Assembly: GCA_963691705.1 (NCBI GenBank)
Contig: OY829542.1
Span: 20,632,579 to 20,696,578, forward strand
Source of the DNA: Viola odorata
Taxonomy: Eukaryota > Streptophyta > Magnoliopsida > Malpighiales > Violaceae
Reading direction: 5' to 3'
Length of the DNA: 64,000 nucleotides
Below, piece by piece: positions 32,561 to 43,300 of this stretch. Numbering within the stretch: the stretch's first letter is position 1; every line of letters starts with the position of its first letter. The notes beneath the pieces were generated by a model, which ran no database searches, was not told the DNA's origin, and worked only from the letters and a program-made list of their open reading frames with translations. Position numbers and translations under genes: made by a program.

Positions 32561-33845
32561 TGATGTGATCCTGCCTAGGGTTAGTAAGTCGGATTACATA
32601 TGGAGCTCATGGAGGATCTAGCCAAGCGAATCATCTAACGAACACCATGTCCACACGAAAGAAAAGACACAAAATATGTATATTTAGCGGAGAAATTACA
32701 CAAAGAGCGATGGGAAGGTGGGAGATACCGGGAATTAGAAGATGGATGGAAGGGACGGAGATGAGCACACACGAAGTAGCGACAATCACACGAACGATTG
32801 CTTGATCAAGATATAATCCGAGGGCCAAGTTAGGACTCGTTTCTATGGATGATCAAACAAGAAAAATATATATTTCATTCACACAAATCGTCAACACGAT
32901 TACAAGCTTTGATTTCCCGGAGAGAGATCAAGAGGAGTAATCTCAAACTCAAGCGATCCCTCTCAAGGAATTAAAATGTTGAGCCATGGCTTAGTTGACA
33001 AGAGAAAGGAGTAATCTCACTTTACAAAAATCAACCAAATTTCTAAGCTCCTCAACAAATGAAATAATAAACCTATTTATAGTTTGTACACAAATTGGGT
33101 TTGAAAAGCCCTTAAAAATGTTGTTTCGCGCGAGTTGACGATTTCCGGGCGTAATTACTTCGTGTCTGGACGTAATTACGTCGTGCCTGCTATGAAACAA
33201 CCCAACTCCTTCTGTTTTGGATGTAAGTACGTCGTGCCTGGACGTAATTACGTCGAGGTTGCTTCCAACACTCCAAAACCTTATGTTTTGGACATAATTA
33301 CGCTGCACCTGCGCGCCAAAATGTTTATTCGAATATCTCTCAATCCGCTGGTCCAATTAAGCTAAAATTTGGACACAAACTAGCTGACATCTTGAAGATT
33401 ATGAAACTGGGTCGATTGAGAGCATTTGACCTCATTAAGATTGAGTTGTTATCAGTACAAGTGCTACAACACTTCGACCCTTGGCCTTGGGGAACTCTTT
33501 GCTGGACTTGGCCACAAGATGATCTTCTTGTGATTGGACCTCTTGGATGGAGCATTTATTGTCAAGGCCTTGTTGCGTACATTGTGGAAGTTCGGCTTTG
33601 TTGGAGGCCTTGGGATGGTGCGCGTGTCCTTGGGACTTTCTAAGGCTAGACGTGACTTTACTTCAGGGCTTGCTTGGCCATCTTGGGAGTTCGGTGTGTC
33701 TAGGCCTAGGTATTGTGATGATTTAGCACTTGATCCTTGACCTCGGGCATGAATTACGCGCATTTGCAAGGCTCGGCTGCCCGTGACCGATCCTCTTGGC
33801 AATGTGTCAAGTTGTTCTAATTCGAAGGGGGTCGTGATCACATCA
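32561..33845 (-). repeat. 3' LTR of the gag-only element
   Basis: 1285 bp, TGATGTGATCC...GTGATCACATCA on the plus strand. It contains an array of CGTAATTACG palindromes at 33149-33306. Confidence 0.92.
33149..33306. repeat. Array of five GACGTAATTACGTC-like palindromes in the gag-only element LTR
   Basis: Five units spaced 15-50 bp, the best being GACGTAATTACGTCG. The array is repeated in the other LTR at 49416-49575. Confidence 0.88.
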
Positions 33846-33890
33846 ACCTCTCCCTCTTCAAAAGGATTCGTCCTCGAATCCATAACCTCA
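33846..33890 (-). other. Gypsy pol C-terminal signature and polypurine tract
   Basis: Reading towards the 3' LTR, the frame SRTNPFEEGEVDVI spans the purine-rich tract GAAGAGGGAGAGG directly before the LTR. This peptide style closes pol in several gypsy lineages. It shows the element derives from an autonomous gypsy whose pol was lost apart from this edge. Confidence 0.55.
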
Positions 33891-34126
33891 ATCGTCTCAC
33901 CTACACACTTAAAAACACTTGAAAACAAATGTGAGATACCCAAGAGGCACAATCGCGCGTGCTTATGCGTAGGTTGGACCAAGGAAGAGTCAACAACATT
34001 AATAGCACATTGATGCACATCGTTTCTTAAAATGTCATGTAAAATGAGGATGGCATCACAAATCTTAGAACAAAAAACAGGATGAATCTTCTTCTCTATT
34101 CGGCTCACAATGACAAGCCAAGAGAA

Positions 34127-35215
34127 TTAAGCACTAAAAAAAGACACTATGCACTTAAAGATACCAATTAATTTCGGCAAGGGAGTACGCAAACTTTTGG
34201 AGGATTTAAACCTATTAATCCTCAACAAATTGGGTCCATAACTTTGTGTTCTCCTAACACGCAACATATTCATGGTATTTAAGTGCACATCATCCACAAA
34301 TAATCCATGTAGGCTACAATTGGCAAAACAAAATTCATCCATTTCAAAATCAGGCGCATCCCTTTCATATTTAAACACATGGGTCTTTAAGACAATATTA
34401 AGGATGCGCATGGTATCACCAACTATTAAACAACGTAGACGGAGGCCAATTTTCTCAAAACGACTTATAAGAATCAGCCAAGAAAATTGAGCCACTTGTC
34501 CATACACAAAACGTATAGGAATACCAAACATTTGACACAACAAGAAATACAATTCTTTGCAGCATTTAGTCTCATTAAATTTTAACAAGTTCGAGCAAAG
34601 GAATTGTTTCCACACTCCATGCAGATTTGTCATGGACTCCAAATGAAAACAACATGTATATAAATTATACATATTATCCGAAAAATTATAAAAATTAGCA
34701 CGTTTGAGCAAGAAAGGGTCATACTTGATGAAATGCAAATTAGGAGTCTTAACACATACCATAAAATTTTCATTCAAGTAATTTTCATGCTCAAACCAAG
34801 AAGAATTATGCTTGATGAAGGGTACGAAAATATTTTCGGTGCATGCAATGAAATTCATACCCAAGTGGTTTTCAAATATACGAACAAATGGATCATGCTC
34901 AATGAAATGTAAGAATGATTCTTTATCACACGATAAATGTTGGTCATAAAATTTTTCAGCATGTGAATAAAGATGAGTGAATTGAACAACCTCAAACAAT
35001 GGAGCATGTAAGGGAGGGTTTGGTACGTACCTTTCGGGCAAAGTAGGAAAAGGGGAATTTTTTACCTCGAGGCCTTGCCGTTGGGAGCACCAATGTTGAA
35101 CAATTGCGCTTCCAATGCCTCCTAGGATTGATGGTTTAAAACTACCTTCGCTCCTTGGAAAATTTATGCGCGTATGTTCGTGGCAACCCATCGAAGTTTC
35201 CTGCAAGAAAGACAC
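34127..35215 (-). CDS. ORF3 of the gag-only element, unknown (362 codons)
   Basis: Long open frame between ORF2 and the 3' LTR. It starts MSFLQETSMGCHEHTRI. The middle repeats a pattern: LSCDKESFLHFIEHDPF, FVPFIKHNSSWFEHENYL and LHFIKYDPFLLK (about 34960-34700), that is an F-[IV]-[EK]-[HY]-[DN] motif three times. It is rich in Cys, Phe and Leu. No catalytic motif of protease, RT or integrase is visible. It could be a decayed spacer that happens to be open, since AT-rich leaders of such elements often are. An ORF this long with an internal repeat merits comparison with other copies. Confidence 0.4.
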   Translation of the reverse strand: MSFLQETSMGCHEHTRINFPRSEGSFKPSILGGIGSAIVQHWCSQRQGLEVKNSPFPTLPERYVPNPPLHAPLFEVVQFTHLYSHAEKFYDQHLSCDKESFLHFIEHDPFVRIFENHLGMNFIACTENIFVPFIKHNSSWFEHENYLNENFMVCVKTPNLHFIKYDPFLLKRANFYNFSDNMYNLYTCCFHLESMTNLHGVWKQFLCSNLLKFNETKCCKELYFLLCQMFGIPIRFVYGQVAQFSWLILISRFEKIGLRLRCLIVGDTMRILNIVLKTHVFKYERDAPDFEMDEFCFANCSLHGLFVDDVHLNTMNMLRVRRTQSYGPNLLRINRFKSSKSLRTPLPKLIGIFKCIVSFFSA

Positions 35216-35257
35216 ACAAACAGTAGGAAAAGAATTTTCAAGGTTAGAGTGAGTTAA

Positions 35258-35840
35258 TTAATCCTCATTGCACAAAGGCATACTCATTGGATCAATAGCT
35301 TCCACAATTTTTGTTTGCTTCTTTTCCTCACGTTCTTCTCTCAATTTTTCTACGTGCTCACTCCTCTCATGTGTGTATTTCTCTCTCGCATGCTCACTTT
35401 TTTCATGCGGGCTGTTTTGCTCACGATCTCTTAACCCATGCTCACTTTTTTCATGCGGGCTGTTTTGCTCACTTTCTTTTTCTTCAATTTCAAGCTCAAA
35501 CAACGGATTGTCAAAATATAATTCAAACAAAAGGTTGTCAAAAACTTGAAATTGATTTGGCTCAATAAACTCACTCAACTCATTCTCACGGGTGCGGTTG
35601 CACTCACTCTCATTGGCATGCTTGCTATTTTCATGCCGTGTATTTTCCTCATCGCTTACTTTCTTCTCTCCACACTCTTTTCTCTCGTTCGTAACCTTAC
35701 ATTTTTCACTCTTTTTAACTTTCATAGCTTGGAGCTCGGCCACATTCCTTTCAATCGATTGACAAGGTAGTTCAAAGGATTGAAATGGTATGGTTTGTGG
35801 TCGTGGAGTGACTTGTGTAGGTTGCACCACTTCCGGCTTG
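35258..35840 (-). pseudogene. ORF2 of the gag-only element, main part (about 193 codons)
   Basis: Charged protein of unknown function. It starts in the region of PEVVQPTQVTPRPQ and has Lys/Glu-rich helices, a doubled NPLFELE/NLLFELY motif, and a tandem repeat REQNSPHEKSEH near 35390-35480, followed by EKLREEREEKKQ. It lies downstream of gag where pol would be expected. It may be an accessory protein or the eroded C-terminus of gag. It is broken only by the E4 insertion, as the frame is otherwise open. Confidence 0.5.
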
Positions 35841-36377
35841 TGATAAGATCCGATATCTCTTCGGGTCGGAAAACGGCTGCTGCAGCTAGTCGGAGGGGAA
35901 GCGATTGGCGTCAGAGATACCTGCAAAGCGCCGGAGGGGGACTCCGGCGTAGATACTCCGATGCTTAAGTCAGTTCGAGTTTATAGAATGGTAGAGGTTC
36001 TCCAAGATGATCTCGATCTTACCTTCTGTTTGAAAAGATGGGGGTATTTATAGGCCGAAGTTGGCGATACCTGACAGCGATAATGGTGCAGCGATAAGCA
36101 TCGTCCGAATATATCGCCTCCAGCGATAATGGGTGAGCCATCGCGGGCGATAATCACATAAGGCCTATCAGGAGCGACATCCTCTTCGTTCCCCTAGGAT
36201 GGGATGACGCCGTGCGCGTAAAGATGCATGAGATCCCCCCCCGCTGAAGTCGACCATCCTAGGAAACTTCCGCCGGCCCGGGCGATAGGTTGGTTTTTCA
36301 GGGAAGCTTGTAGAAACTCGTCAAGGATAGATGCCGTAGCTACAATAATGCCGTCAGGAGTATTCCAATTGTTATCA
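35841..36377 (-). repeat. 3' LTR of E4
   Basis: 537 bp, TGATAAG...TTATCA. Minus-strand TATAAATA at 36045-36052, hairpin at 35929-35949. Short CAGCGATAATGG repeats at about 36075-36160. Confidence 0.95.
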
Positions 36378-36420
36378 TAAGCCCAACTGAAAACTAGCCC
36401 GAGTGTTCACCAAGGGCTAT
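36378..36420 (-). promoter_or_regulatory. Conserved box abutting the 3' LTR of E4 (PPT position)
   Basis: On the minus strand it reads AGCCCTTGGTGAACACTCGG and, ending at the LTR, TTTTCAGTTGGGCTTA. It is nearly the same as the box before the three LTRs at 9630, 11092 and 15860. Confidence 0.65.
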
Positions 36421-36949
36421 CCATGTCTGACATCTTTAGATAGGGGTTTGCTCTGTCATGAGGCGATATTTCCACAGAGGGCTTGGGCTTTCTTTATCGT
36501 TCAAAGGCTGATCAATCCTAATGCGGAACGAGGGCTTAGATCCACAACTTTCCACTAATCCGGTCAAGTTCGTCCTTGTTTCTTGTCAAAAAGACCCGTC
36601 TCCTCGGGACGTTAAGAATTCTACTAGGAGGCCGTTGGGGCGCTCGCGATTTTGAAGGCATCACTTTTATTCAGCGATACTGGCCCATTTGTCCTTTCAA
36701 TAGGACTTATGAAGTCTCCGCTTCGTTCGAGTCATAGAAGGACCGTCGATAGGTCGCTTGCGATATCATCGCGTATATTCAGCCAGGCCGCACCATGGGC
36801 TGGCATATATTTTGGGTCTATCGTTCTTCCACGTGTTCTGCGAAGGCACATAGGAGATAGAACATATATAGAAGTTAGCAAACTTTCTACTTATAGAGGT
36901 TCGAGGTCACACGTGCCCACTTTTTCTTTTACGCTCGAGAAAACAGCAA

Positions 36950-37110
36950 GTATCAGCGTGGCTTTATACCATCAGGTACCTTATGGTTATCGCGGCTTCA
37001 TACCACCAGACGCCTGTGATGTCATCGCGGTTTTATGCATCCAGGGCCACCGGCGACATCAACGCGGCCTTACACTGTGGATACCGGTAACCTTATGGTT
37101 TTAGCGTTAG
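36950..37110 (+). repeat. Tandem repeat between A4 and the LTR
   Basis: Imperfect units with ATCGCGGTTTTATGC and ACCAGG/ACCGG. Counterpart, inverted, of the array at 15236-15420. Confidence 0.65.
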
Positions 37111-37291
37111 GGCTACCAGTGATATCGTGCCTCTCAACGTTTTTCAGATTCTGCCTCGTACTCCTTCCGGTATCTGTGTCGTGAACGTCACCCGTCCCTT
37201 TCGTTTACGCTTATCAATCCTCGAGGTTATCGGGGCGGCTCGTCTTTTGAGGACCTCAGTCTCTTTTCCCAAGGCCTCTCTTCACTGGAGC

Positions 37292-37299
37292 CTATAAAT
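37292..37299 (+). promoter_or_regulatory. TATA box of A4
   Basis: CTATAAAT, 50 bp upstream of the A4 start. Identical word and similar spacing to A1, A2 and A3. Confidence 0.6.
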
Positions 37300-37348
37300 C
37301 GGAGAGCTTTCTCCACCCACGTTCTCCTCATCTTTATCAGCTAGCATC

Positions 37349-37726
37349 ATGGATAATTTGACTAAGAATTTTCTTCTCTCCAAGGGTCACTCGCTCAGGA
37401 ACCTCAATGACGGTGACGTCGGTTTCCTAGAGAACATGCTGGTCAAGACTTCTGAGGATATTCTGGAGCTGCAAGGGATGCTGACTCCGCTTTATTCCCG
37501 GCTAGGGGCCATTTCCCTAGAGGACTTCAGTCCTTTGGAGAGCGTATCAAAGCTGTCCGCCTCCATCGCTCGGATTCAGGTGGTGATTGCCATGTTGCAG
37601 CAGCGTAAGGACATGTTGGGGTGCTGCCTGAAAGGGATGAGAGCTACTTCCCATGATCTTATCCTGGTCATGGATTCCTTGAGGGACCTTCCTGAGGTGC
37701 CCGAGGATGCCGGTTCTGACGCCTGA
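37349..37726 (+). CDS. Antisense gene A4: conserved small protein (125 aa), intact
   Basis: Lies on the plus strand, opposite to E4 gag-pol. It starts MDNLTKNFLLSKGHSLRNL and keeps KTSEDILELQGMLTPL, the DFSP block, QQRKDMLGCCLKGMR and the acidic DAGSDA end, with no lesion. With A1 it is one of two intact members. The tail after the stop carries GGCCGTAATAAATAAAG (37795-37811), a likely poly(A) signal. No known domain. The protein is predicted to be helical and soluble. Confidence 0.78.
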   Translation: MDNLTKNFLLSKGHSLRNLNDGDVGFLENMLVKTSEDILELQGMLTPLYSRLGAISLEDFSPLESVSKLSASIARIQVVIAMLQQRKDMLGCCLKGMRATSHDLILVMDSLRDLPEVPEDAGSDA

Positions 37727-37794
37727 TAGTGACGGCTCCCTTTGGGCCTTTTCTCTTTTCCCCTTATCTTGTCAATGTATCTTCCGGTCACTAG

Positions 37795-37811
37795 GCCGTA
37801 ATAAATAAAGT
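37795..37811 (+). terminator. Likely poly(A) signal of A4
   Basis: GGCCGTAATAAATAAAG holds AATAAA. Diverged forms of GGCC...TAAATAAA follow A1 (about 8890-8930, minus) and A2 (about 10427-10439, minus). Confidence 0.5.
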
Positions 37812-38202
37812 ATTTTCCTCATTCCCTCTCGCAACTGTTCTTCTTCTTTACTGCGCTCTTTGTTGTTTTCCAAGAGGGTGTTCTTAGCCCAACTGAAAAC
37901 AGTCTTGCTATTGGGCGGTTTTTCTGCCAATCGTTCTGCCTTAACTCCGCGTTGTCCTCATTATAACAACTGATTGACCGAGATTATGATTATTCTTGAT
38001 CTGCGCGAGATTTCAACAGGCGCGACTGCGAATCCATATTTGCACTCCAGACTGTACACGTGCCAATCTTCAAGAGTCGGGTTGGAGGATCGAAGAGTCT
38101 CTTTTCTTCTTTTCCCGGCTATTTAATGAGGCTTTCCCTCCTTCACTCTTATCCATTTCTTTCTCCTTCATTTTTCTTCGTTATAGGTCCTCTGCAAGTC
38201 TC

Positions 38203-38661
38203 ATGGCTGATTCTTATTTACTAGGTACGGCTTCGGCGAATTCACCGCCAACTCCTCCGACCACCCCTGACACAGATAATCCTCCCCCATCGCCTCCTTG
38301 GAGGCCGGTTGTTCGTCGGCGATGTCGCAAGAGGAGAAGGAAGGAAGTTAAACGACGAAGGAAGGAGGCTGCCCAGGCCTCTAAGTCATTTTTCGACTCT
38401 CTGGCTTCTCTGGCTAGGGAGGAGAAAAAACCGTCTCCCCCTCCGCAGGAATCACCTCCGTGGGCTCCCTCAGCTTGCTCGGCCGCTGGGGCAGTATCGC
38501 CAGGCGTTAAGGAGGAGTTACCCAAGTTGACTTCTGCCGCTGGAAAGGAGGTCGATGAGTCTTCTCCCCCTGCTATTGTGGATTCACCATTCTGGGGTGG
38601 CGATGACGAAGAGGACGTAGTCTATTGCTACGGCGTTACTTGGTACGACAGTGATGAGTAG
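38203..38661 (+). CDS. Antisense gene B4: proline-rich, basic then acidic protein (152 aa), intact
   Basis: The start is chosen at MADSYLLG (38203) by comparison with B1 and B3, not at the earlier in-frame Met. It has the NSPPTPPTTPDTDNPPPSPP stretch, the basic RRRCRKRRRKEVKRRRK cluster, KSFFDSLASL, a variable Ser/Pro-rich middle and the acidic end DDEEDVVYCYGVTWYDSDE. The frame is intact. It follows A4 by about 480 bp in the same orientation, as in E1 and E3. The layout suggests an intrinsically disordered nuclear protein. The function is unknown. Confidence 0.7.
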   Translation: MADSYLLGTASANSPPTPPTTPDTDNPPPSPPWRPVVRRRCRKRRRKEVKRRRKEAAQASKSFFDSLASLAREEKKPSPPPQESPPWAPSACSAAGAVSPGVKEELPKLTSAAGKEVDESSPPAIVDSPFWGGDDEEDVVYCYGVTWYDSDE

Positions 38662-39128
38662 GGCCTTAATCCTTCTTTTTGTAGATGCCGTATGGCCTTT
38701 CTTATAATAATGAATGATGGTTTTACTTCCTTTTCGCTTTTCATCGCTTGCTTATTGTTTCTTTCTGAGCGTTCCGGGTTAACGCGGAAGCGTCCCTTTC
38801 GCTACGGGTAACTGCCTTCAACTTCTAATTGGTAACTGTCTTCTTTCGGAAGACACAAATGACTATCCACGTGTCTTTTTCTGTTCTGTACGTGTTTCAT
38901 TTTTACAGGCTGTCTCTTCTTCAGGCTTTTCTTTATAAGGAAATCCTCTCTCTCTTTTACTGCTTCTGCGAATATTTTGAGTTTTTGCACATTTTCTCTC
39001 TCTTCTGCACTTCTTTTCTTCGAGAGGTTTTTCCGCGACCGCTCACTGGTGCCGGCGACCGGCTTATTGGCTTTTTGCTCCAGGTATTTACTCCTTCTAC
39101 CGCCATAGATTTACTTTTACTGTCCCTT

Positions 39129-39284
39129 ATGTCTTCAACTGCTGAAAACCCCATAGATCCCGAAGCTAGGCGAACTCGCAGCATATTCAATTGTAATGAG
39201 GTTTTGAGGGTTGAATTAGAGGAGAGTGGTATTACTTTTCCCACGGGCTATCGCCCTTTTGTCTTTACAGCATCAATATTTTGA
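39129..39284 (+). pseudogene. Antisense gene C4: truncated remnant (51 codons)
   Basis: Starts MSSTAENPIDPEARRTRSIF and matches the first about 50 residues of C2, including LRVELEESGITFPTGYRP. Homology and the frame end at 39284, before the PF04195-like domain. The domain and coiled coil are missing, and the next about 480 bp (39285-39770) show no recognisable relation to C. E4 has therefore lost the largest antisense gene by internal deletion or replacement while keeping A and B intact. Confidence 0.6.
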
Positions 39285-39899
39285 ACAGTGAATCTTTGTA
39301 AATCCTTGAGATGCCTTTAATTTTTCTAGACAATCCCTTTATCGATATTTCTCTTTTATTTTTCTCATCGCGAGACTTCTCTCGTCCCTGAGGTGGCCTT
39401 ATCTACACGGTATGTTTACTTTCTTGAGCAGATCCTTGGTATTTATACCAAGAAGACCAGGATCTATGTCGGGTTGGCCTTTCGATTAGCCTATCGGTAT
39501 CATGGCCACCCCTCCTTCCGCTGCTCAGAAGCATTCTGCACATCTCTAATTGTAGATTATCAGTAACAAAACGAGATTTGAGAGATAGTGATTACCCGTA
39601 GGAGCCCGTTTGCTGCCATAATTAGGTTTTATCACGGAACCCGTTTCGAATCGCGTTTTCCCTCAGCTCTACATTTCGCCAAGGGTTACTCATCCGGTTA
39701 CCAGCTGGACTTACGCGATCCTTCACGTTTCCCTTATCTCTCGATCGGCCTTTCTAAGTGCCTCATCTCGTGAGCTGTCGGATCTGGACGGCTATCACAA
39801 GGCTAGGGAATTTTCACTTTTATAGGCGTTGTCCTCTCGTTTAGAACCGTGTCCTTACTTAATGGTTTAGCTGCACCAGCCCGACCGTTAAGATAGGAT

Positions 39900-40200
39900 T
39901 CTTGTTTCTAAACAGAGTTTCTAACTCTTTGGGGTGTGTCTTGTCTTGATGTACCGTCTCCACGAGATCGGTTATCATTAAAGAACTTTTCACTCCCAAA
40001 GATACCGGGCAGTGCCCTCACTTAGTGAGCCATCTGATCAAGATCGGTCATCACAAGGATAGGACTTTTCACCCCCGGGGGCGTCAAGGATCTTTCAATC
40101 CGACGCTAATCAAGGATACACTGGGGTCGTGCCCTCACTTAGTGGGCCATCTGATCAAGACCGACCATCACAAGGATAGGACTTTTCACTCCCAGGGTAC
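39900..40200 (-). repeat. Degenerate repeats of the E4 3' non-coding region
   Basis: Two clear units (about 40020-40085 and 40135-40200) carry GATCAAGA, GGTCATCACAAGGATAGGAC and TTTTCAC, plus a third, weaker one near 39960. They are the reverse of the 1380-1870 repeats in E1 and lie at the same place after pol. Confidence 0.7.
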
Positions 40201-40303
40201 CCCCCTTTTTATCTGCACAAAAGCAACCACAAACCCACGAAAACTCTCCTATTGAGCGTTAGCCACGGTTAGGGTCGTTATAATCCAAATAGTGCAGATA
40301 AAA

Positions 40304-43300
40304 TTAAACTCTAGGATAATATAACTTCAAACGAGCGATATTCCAGGAGTTGGATAAAGGCGTACCGTCAAGTGTCTCCAGGCGATAGGCCCCTCTTCCG
40401 ACAACATGGGTTACGCGATACGGTCCTTCCCAGTTAGGACTAAGCTTTCCCATACGTTGTCCGGTTGCTCGCCTGTCTCGGAGCACAAGGTCACCATTTT
40501 TCAACAATCGCTCTTTGACCTGCCTATTATGATAACGGGCCATTTTTCTTTTGTAGTGTTACGTTTTCAGTAGGACTTCTTCTCGAACCTCTGGTAACGC
40601 GTCCAGATTAGCACGTAACCGTTCCTCGTTCCGTTCCTCACGAAAGTGAGCCACCCGCAGGCTCATGGCCCCAATTTCCACTGGCGTAACGGCTTCAGTT
40701 CCGAAAGCCAACGCAAAAGGTGTTTCTCCAGTGCTGACTTTTACGGTCACGCGGTATGCCCACATCATGTATGGCAATTCATCAGCCCACTTCTTCTTAG
40801 ACCCCTCTAGGTTTTTCTTAATACCGCTGAGGATGCTCCTATTAGTTACCTCTGCTTGCCCGTTGGTTTGTGGGTGAGCCACGGAAGAGTATCTCTGCTC
40901 AATCCCGAATTCTGAGCATTGGTCTTTGAAGAATTGGCTGGTGAACTGGGTCCCATTATCGCTGACAAGGATACGAGGCACCCCGAATCTCATGATAACT
41001 TGATGTTTGAAAAAACGCCATGTTTTTTCTGCCGTGATTGTGGCAACCGCTTCAGCTTCCGCCCACTTTGTAAAATAGTCCACAGCCACTATCACAAATT
41101 TCAGTTGGGACCTTGCCTTTGGAAATGGACCCAGGATGTCAATCCCCCATTTGGCAAAAGGGCAAGGGGCGATGATTTCCGATATTTCCGTAGCTGGACG
41201 TCGAGGAATTTTAGCGAATTCCTGACATTTGGGGCAAGCTTGTACATACTCGTGGCAATCCCTTCGTATAGTGGGCCAGTAGAATCCTGATCTGAAAACT
41301 TGTGCCGCCAAGGTGCCGCCTGACGCGTGCATTCCGCATATCCCTTCGTGGATTTCGCGTAAGGTGTGAAGGCCCTCTTGTTCGGTTATACATTTGGCGC
41401 CGGGGTGAGAAAAACATCTTCGAATTAGATCCCCGTTATAGTATGTGCAACGAGCAGCCTGTCTTAGCACTTTCATCTTTTCAGCGTTACCGTCGGGCAG
41501 CTCTTCGTGCACCAGGTATTTTATTACCGGAATCCGCCAATCATTCTCGAGCTCATTCACACACAAAGAGGCTTGTTCCTCCATGAAGGACGGCACCAAT
41601 AGCTCACGATAATACACATCTTTAGGTATAGATGCTTCAGGATTTGCGGCCAGCTTGGCAAGGTAATCGGCTTCAGCATTTTCCTCTCGGGGGACGTGCT
41701 CGAAGCTGACTTGCATGCCCTCTTTCTTTATTTCCACTAATTCTCGCGTTACCTTAGAGAGGTATTGCACCATAATAGGTTCTCGAGCCTGAGAGTGTCC
41801 TGAGACCTGGTCAATTATCAGTTTGGAGTCTCCACAAATTTTTAGACGCAGATCTCCTGTTTGGCCGGTATCGCGCCTTCCCTTAGAAGAAAACTCTCTT
41901 CCTATTCTGAGTCCAGCTAGCAACGCCTCATATTCGGCTGCGTTATTGGACAAAGGATGCAAGATTCGAATAGCATACCGTATATGCATATCGTGCGGCC
42001 CGTTTATGAAGACTCCAACCCCCGCCAGTTCTTGGTTTTTGGCTCCGTCCACATGAACGATCCAAAGATCTGTATAAGTTTCTGGGAACGGGAGATCCAT
42101 ATCGTTCCATTCCGCTTCCGGTACACCACTCAAAGGGTCCTCTGTGAAAGTACACTCCGCTATAAAATCAGCAAGGACCTGAGCCTTTACGGATGGCCGT
42201 GACTGGTATCTCAAACCATATTGTTCGAGTTCTAGGGCCCAGATCAGCATTCTTCCTGAAGATTCAGGCTTTCGAAATATCCTCTTCAAGGGTTGGTCTG
42301 TAAGTACAACGATAGGATAAGACTGGAAGTATCGGTCCATCTTGCGGGCGGCTTGTATAAGGGCGAACGCTATTTTCTCAATACGAGCATATCGCCGTTC
42401 CGCGTCCTTTAAGACATGACTCACGAAGTAAACTGGGCGATGAGTGCGGTTATCGTCACGAACAAGGACGGCGCTGACCACTTCGTCCGCCGCGCCCAAG
42501 TACAAGTACAGAGTATCGCCGGACTCGGGCCTTGTCAATAACAAATCAGATGAAAAATAGTCCTTTAAGTCCACAAATGCTTGCTCACATTCTGGGGTCC
42601 ACCCGAACGTGGCTTTCCGTCGTATGACTTTGAAAAAGGGGAGACACTTTTCTCCTTGCTTGGAGACGAATCGTCCCAGAGCGATAATGCGCCCTGTTAG
42701 CCTTTGCACTTCTTTAACGGTTCTTGGCGATATCATATCATGTATAGCTTTAACCTTGGATGGATTAGGCTGGATACCTTTCTGGCTAACTACGTAGCCC
42801 AAGAACTTACCCGTCTGGAATGCAAACATGCACTTCCGGGGGTTTAGCTTCATGCGATACCTTGTCATCACATCAAAAACTTCCTTTAGATCCTGCAGGT
42901 GATCATGAAAATTCGCACTCTTTACCAGTATGTCGTCAACATACGCTTCCACATTTCTCCCTATCTGTTCCTCAAAAATCTTATTTGCCATTCGCTGAAA
43001 CGTGGCCCCCGCGTTCTTTAGTCCAAATGGCATCGCTGTGTAACAATACGTGGCTTTAGGAGTAAGGAAGGCGGTCTTCTCCTCATCCTCTAGGGCCATA
43101 GGGATTTGATGATATCCGGAATTGGCGTCCAACGAGCTTAGATATGCGTACCCAGCAGTTTGATCAACCAACTGATCTATGCGAGGAAGCGGGTAGCAAT
43201 CCTTAGGGCAAGCATCGTTCAAATCAGTGAAGTCAATGCACATACGCCAGTCTCCATTGGGTTTAGGAACAAGAACCGGGTTGGCTAACCAAGTGGGATA

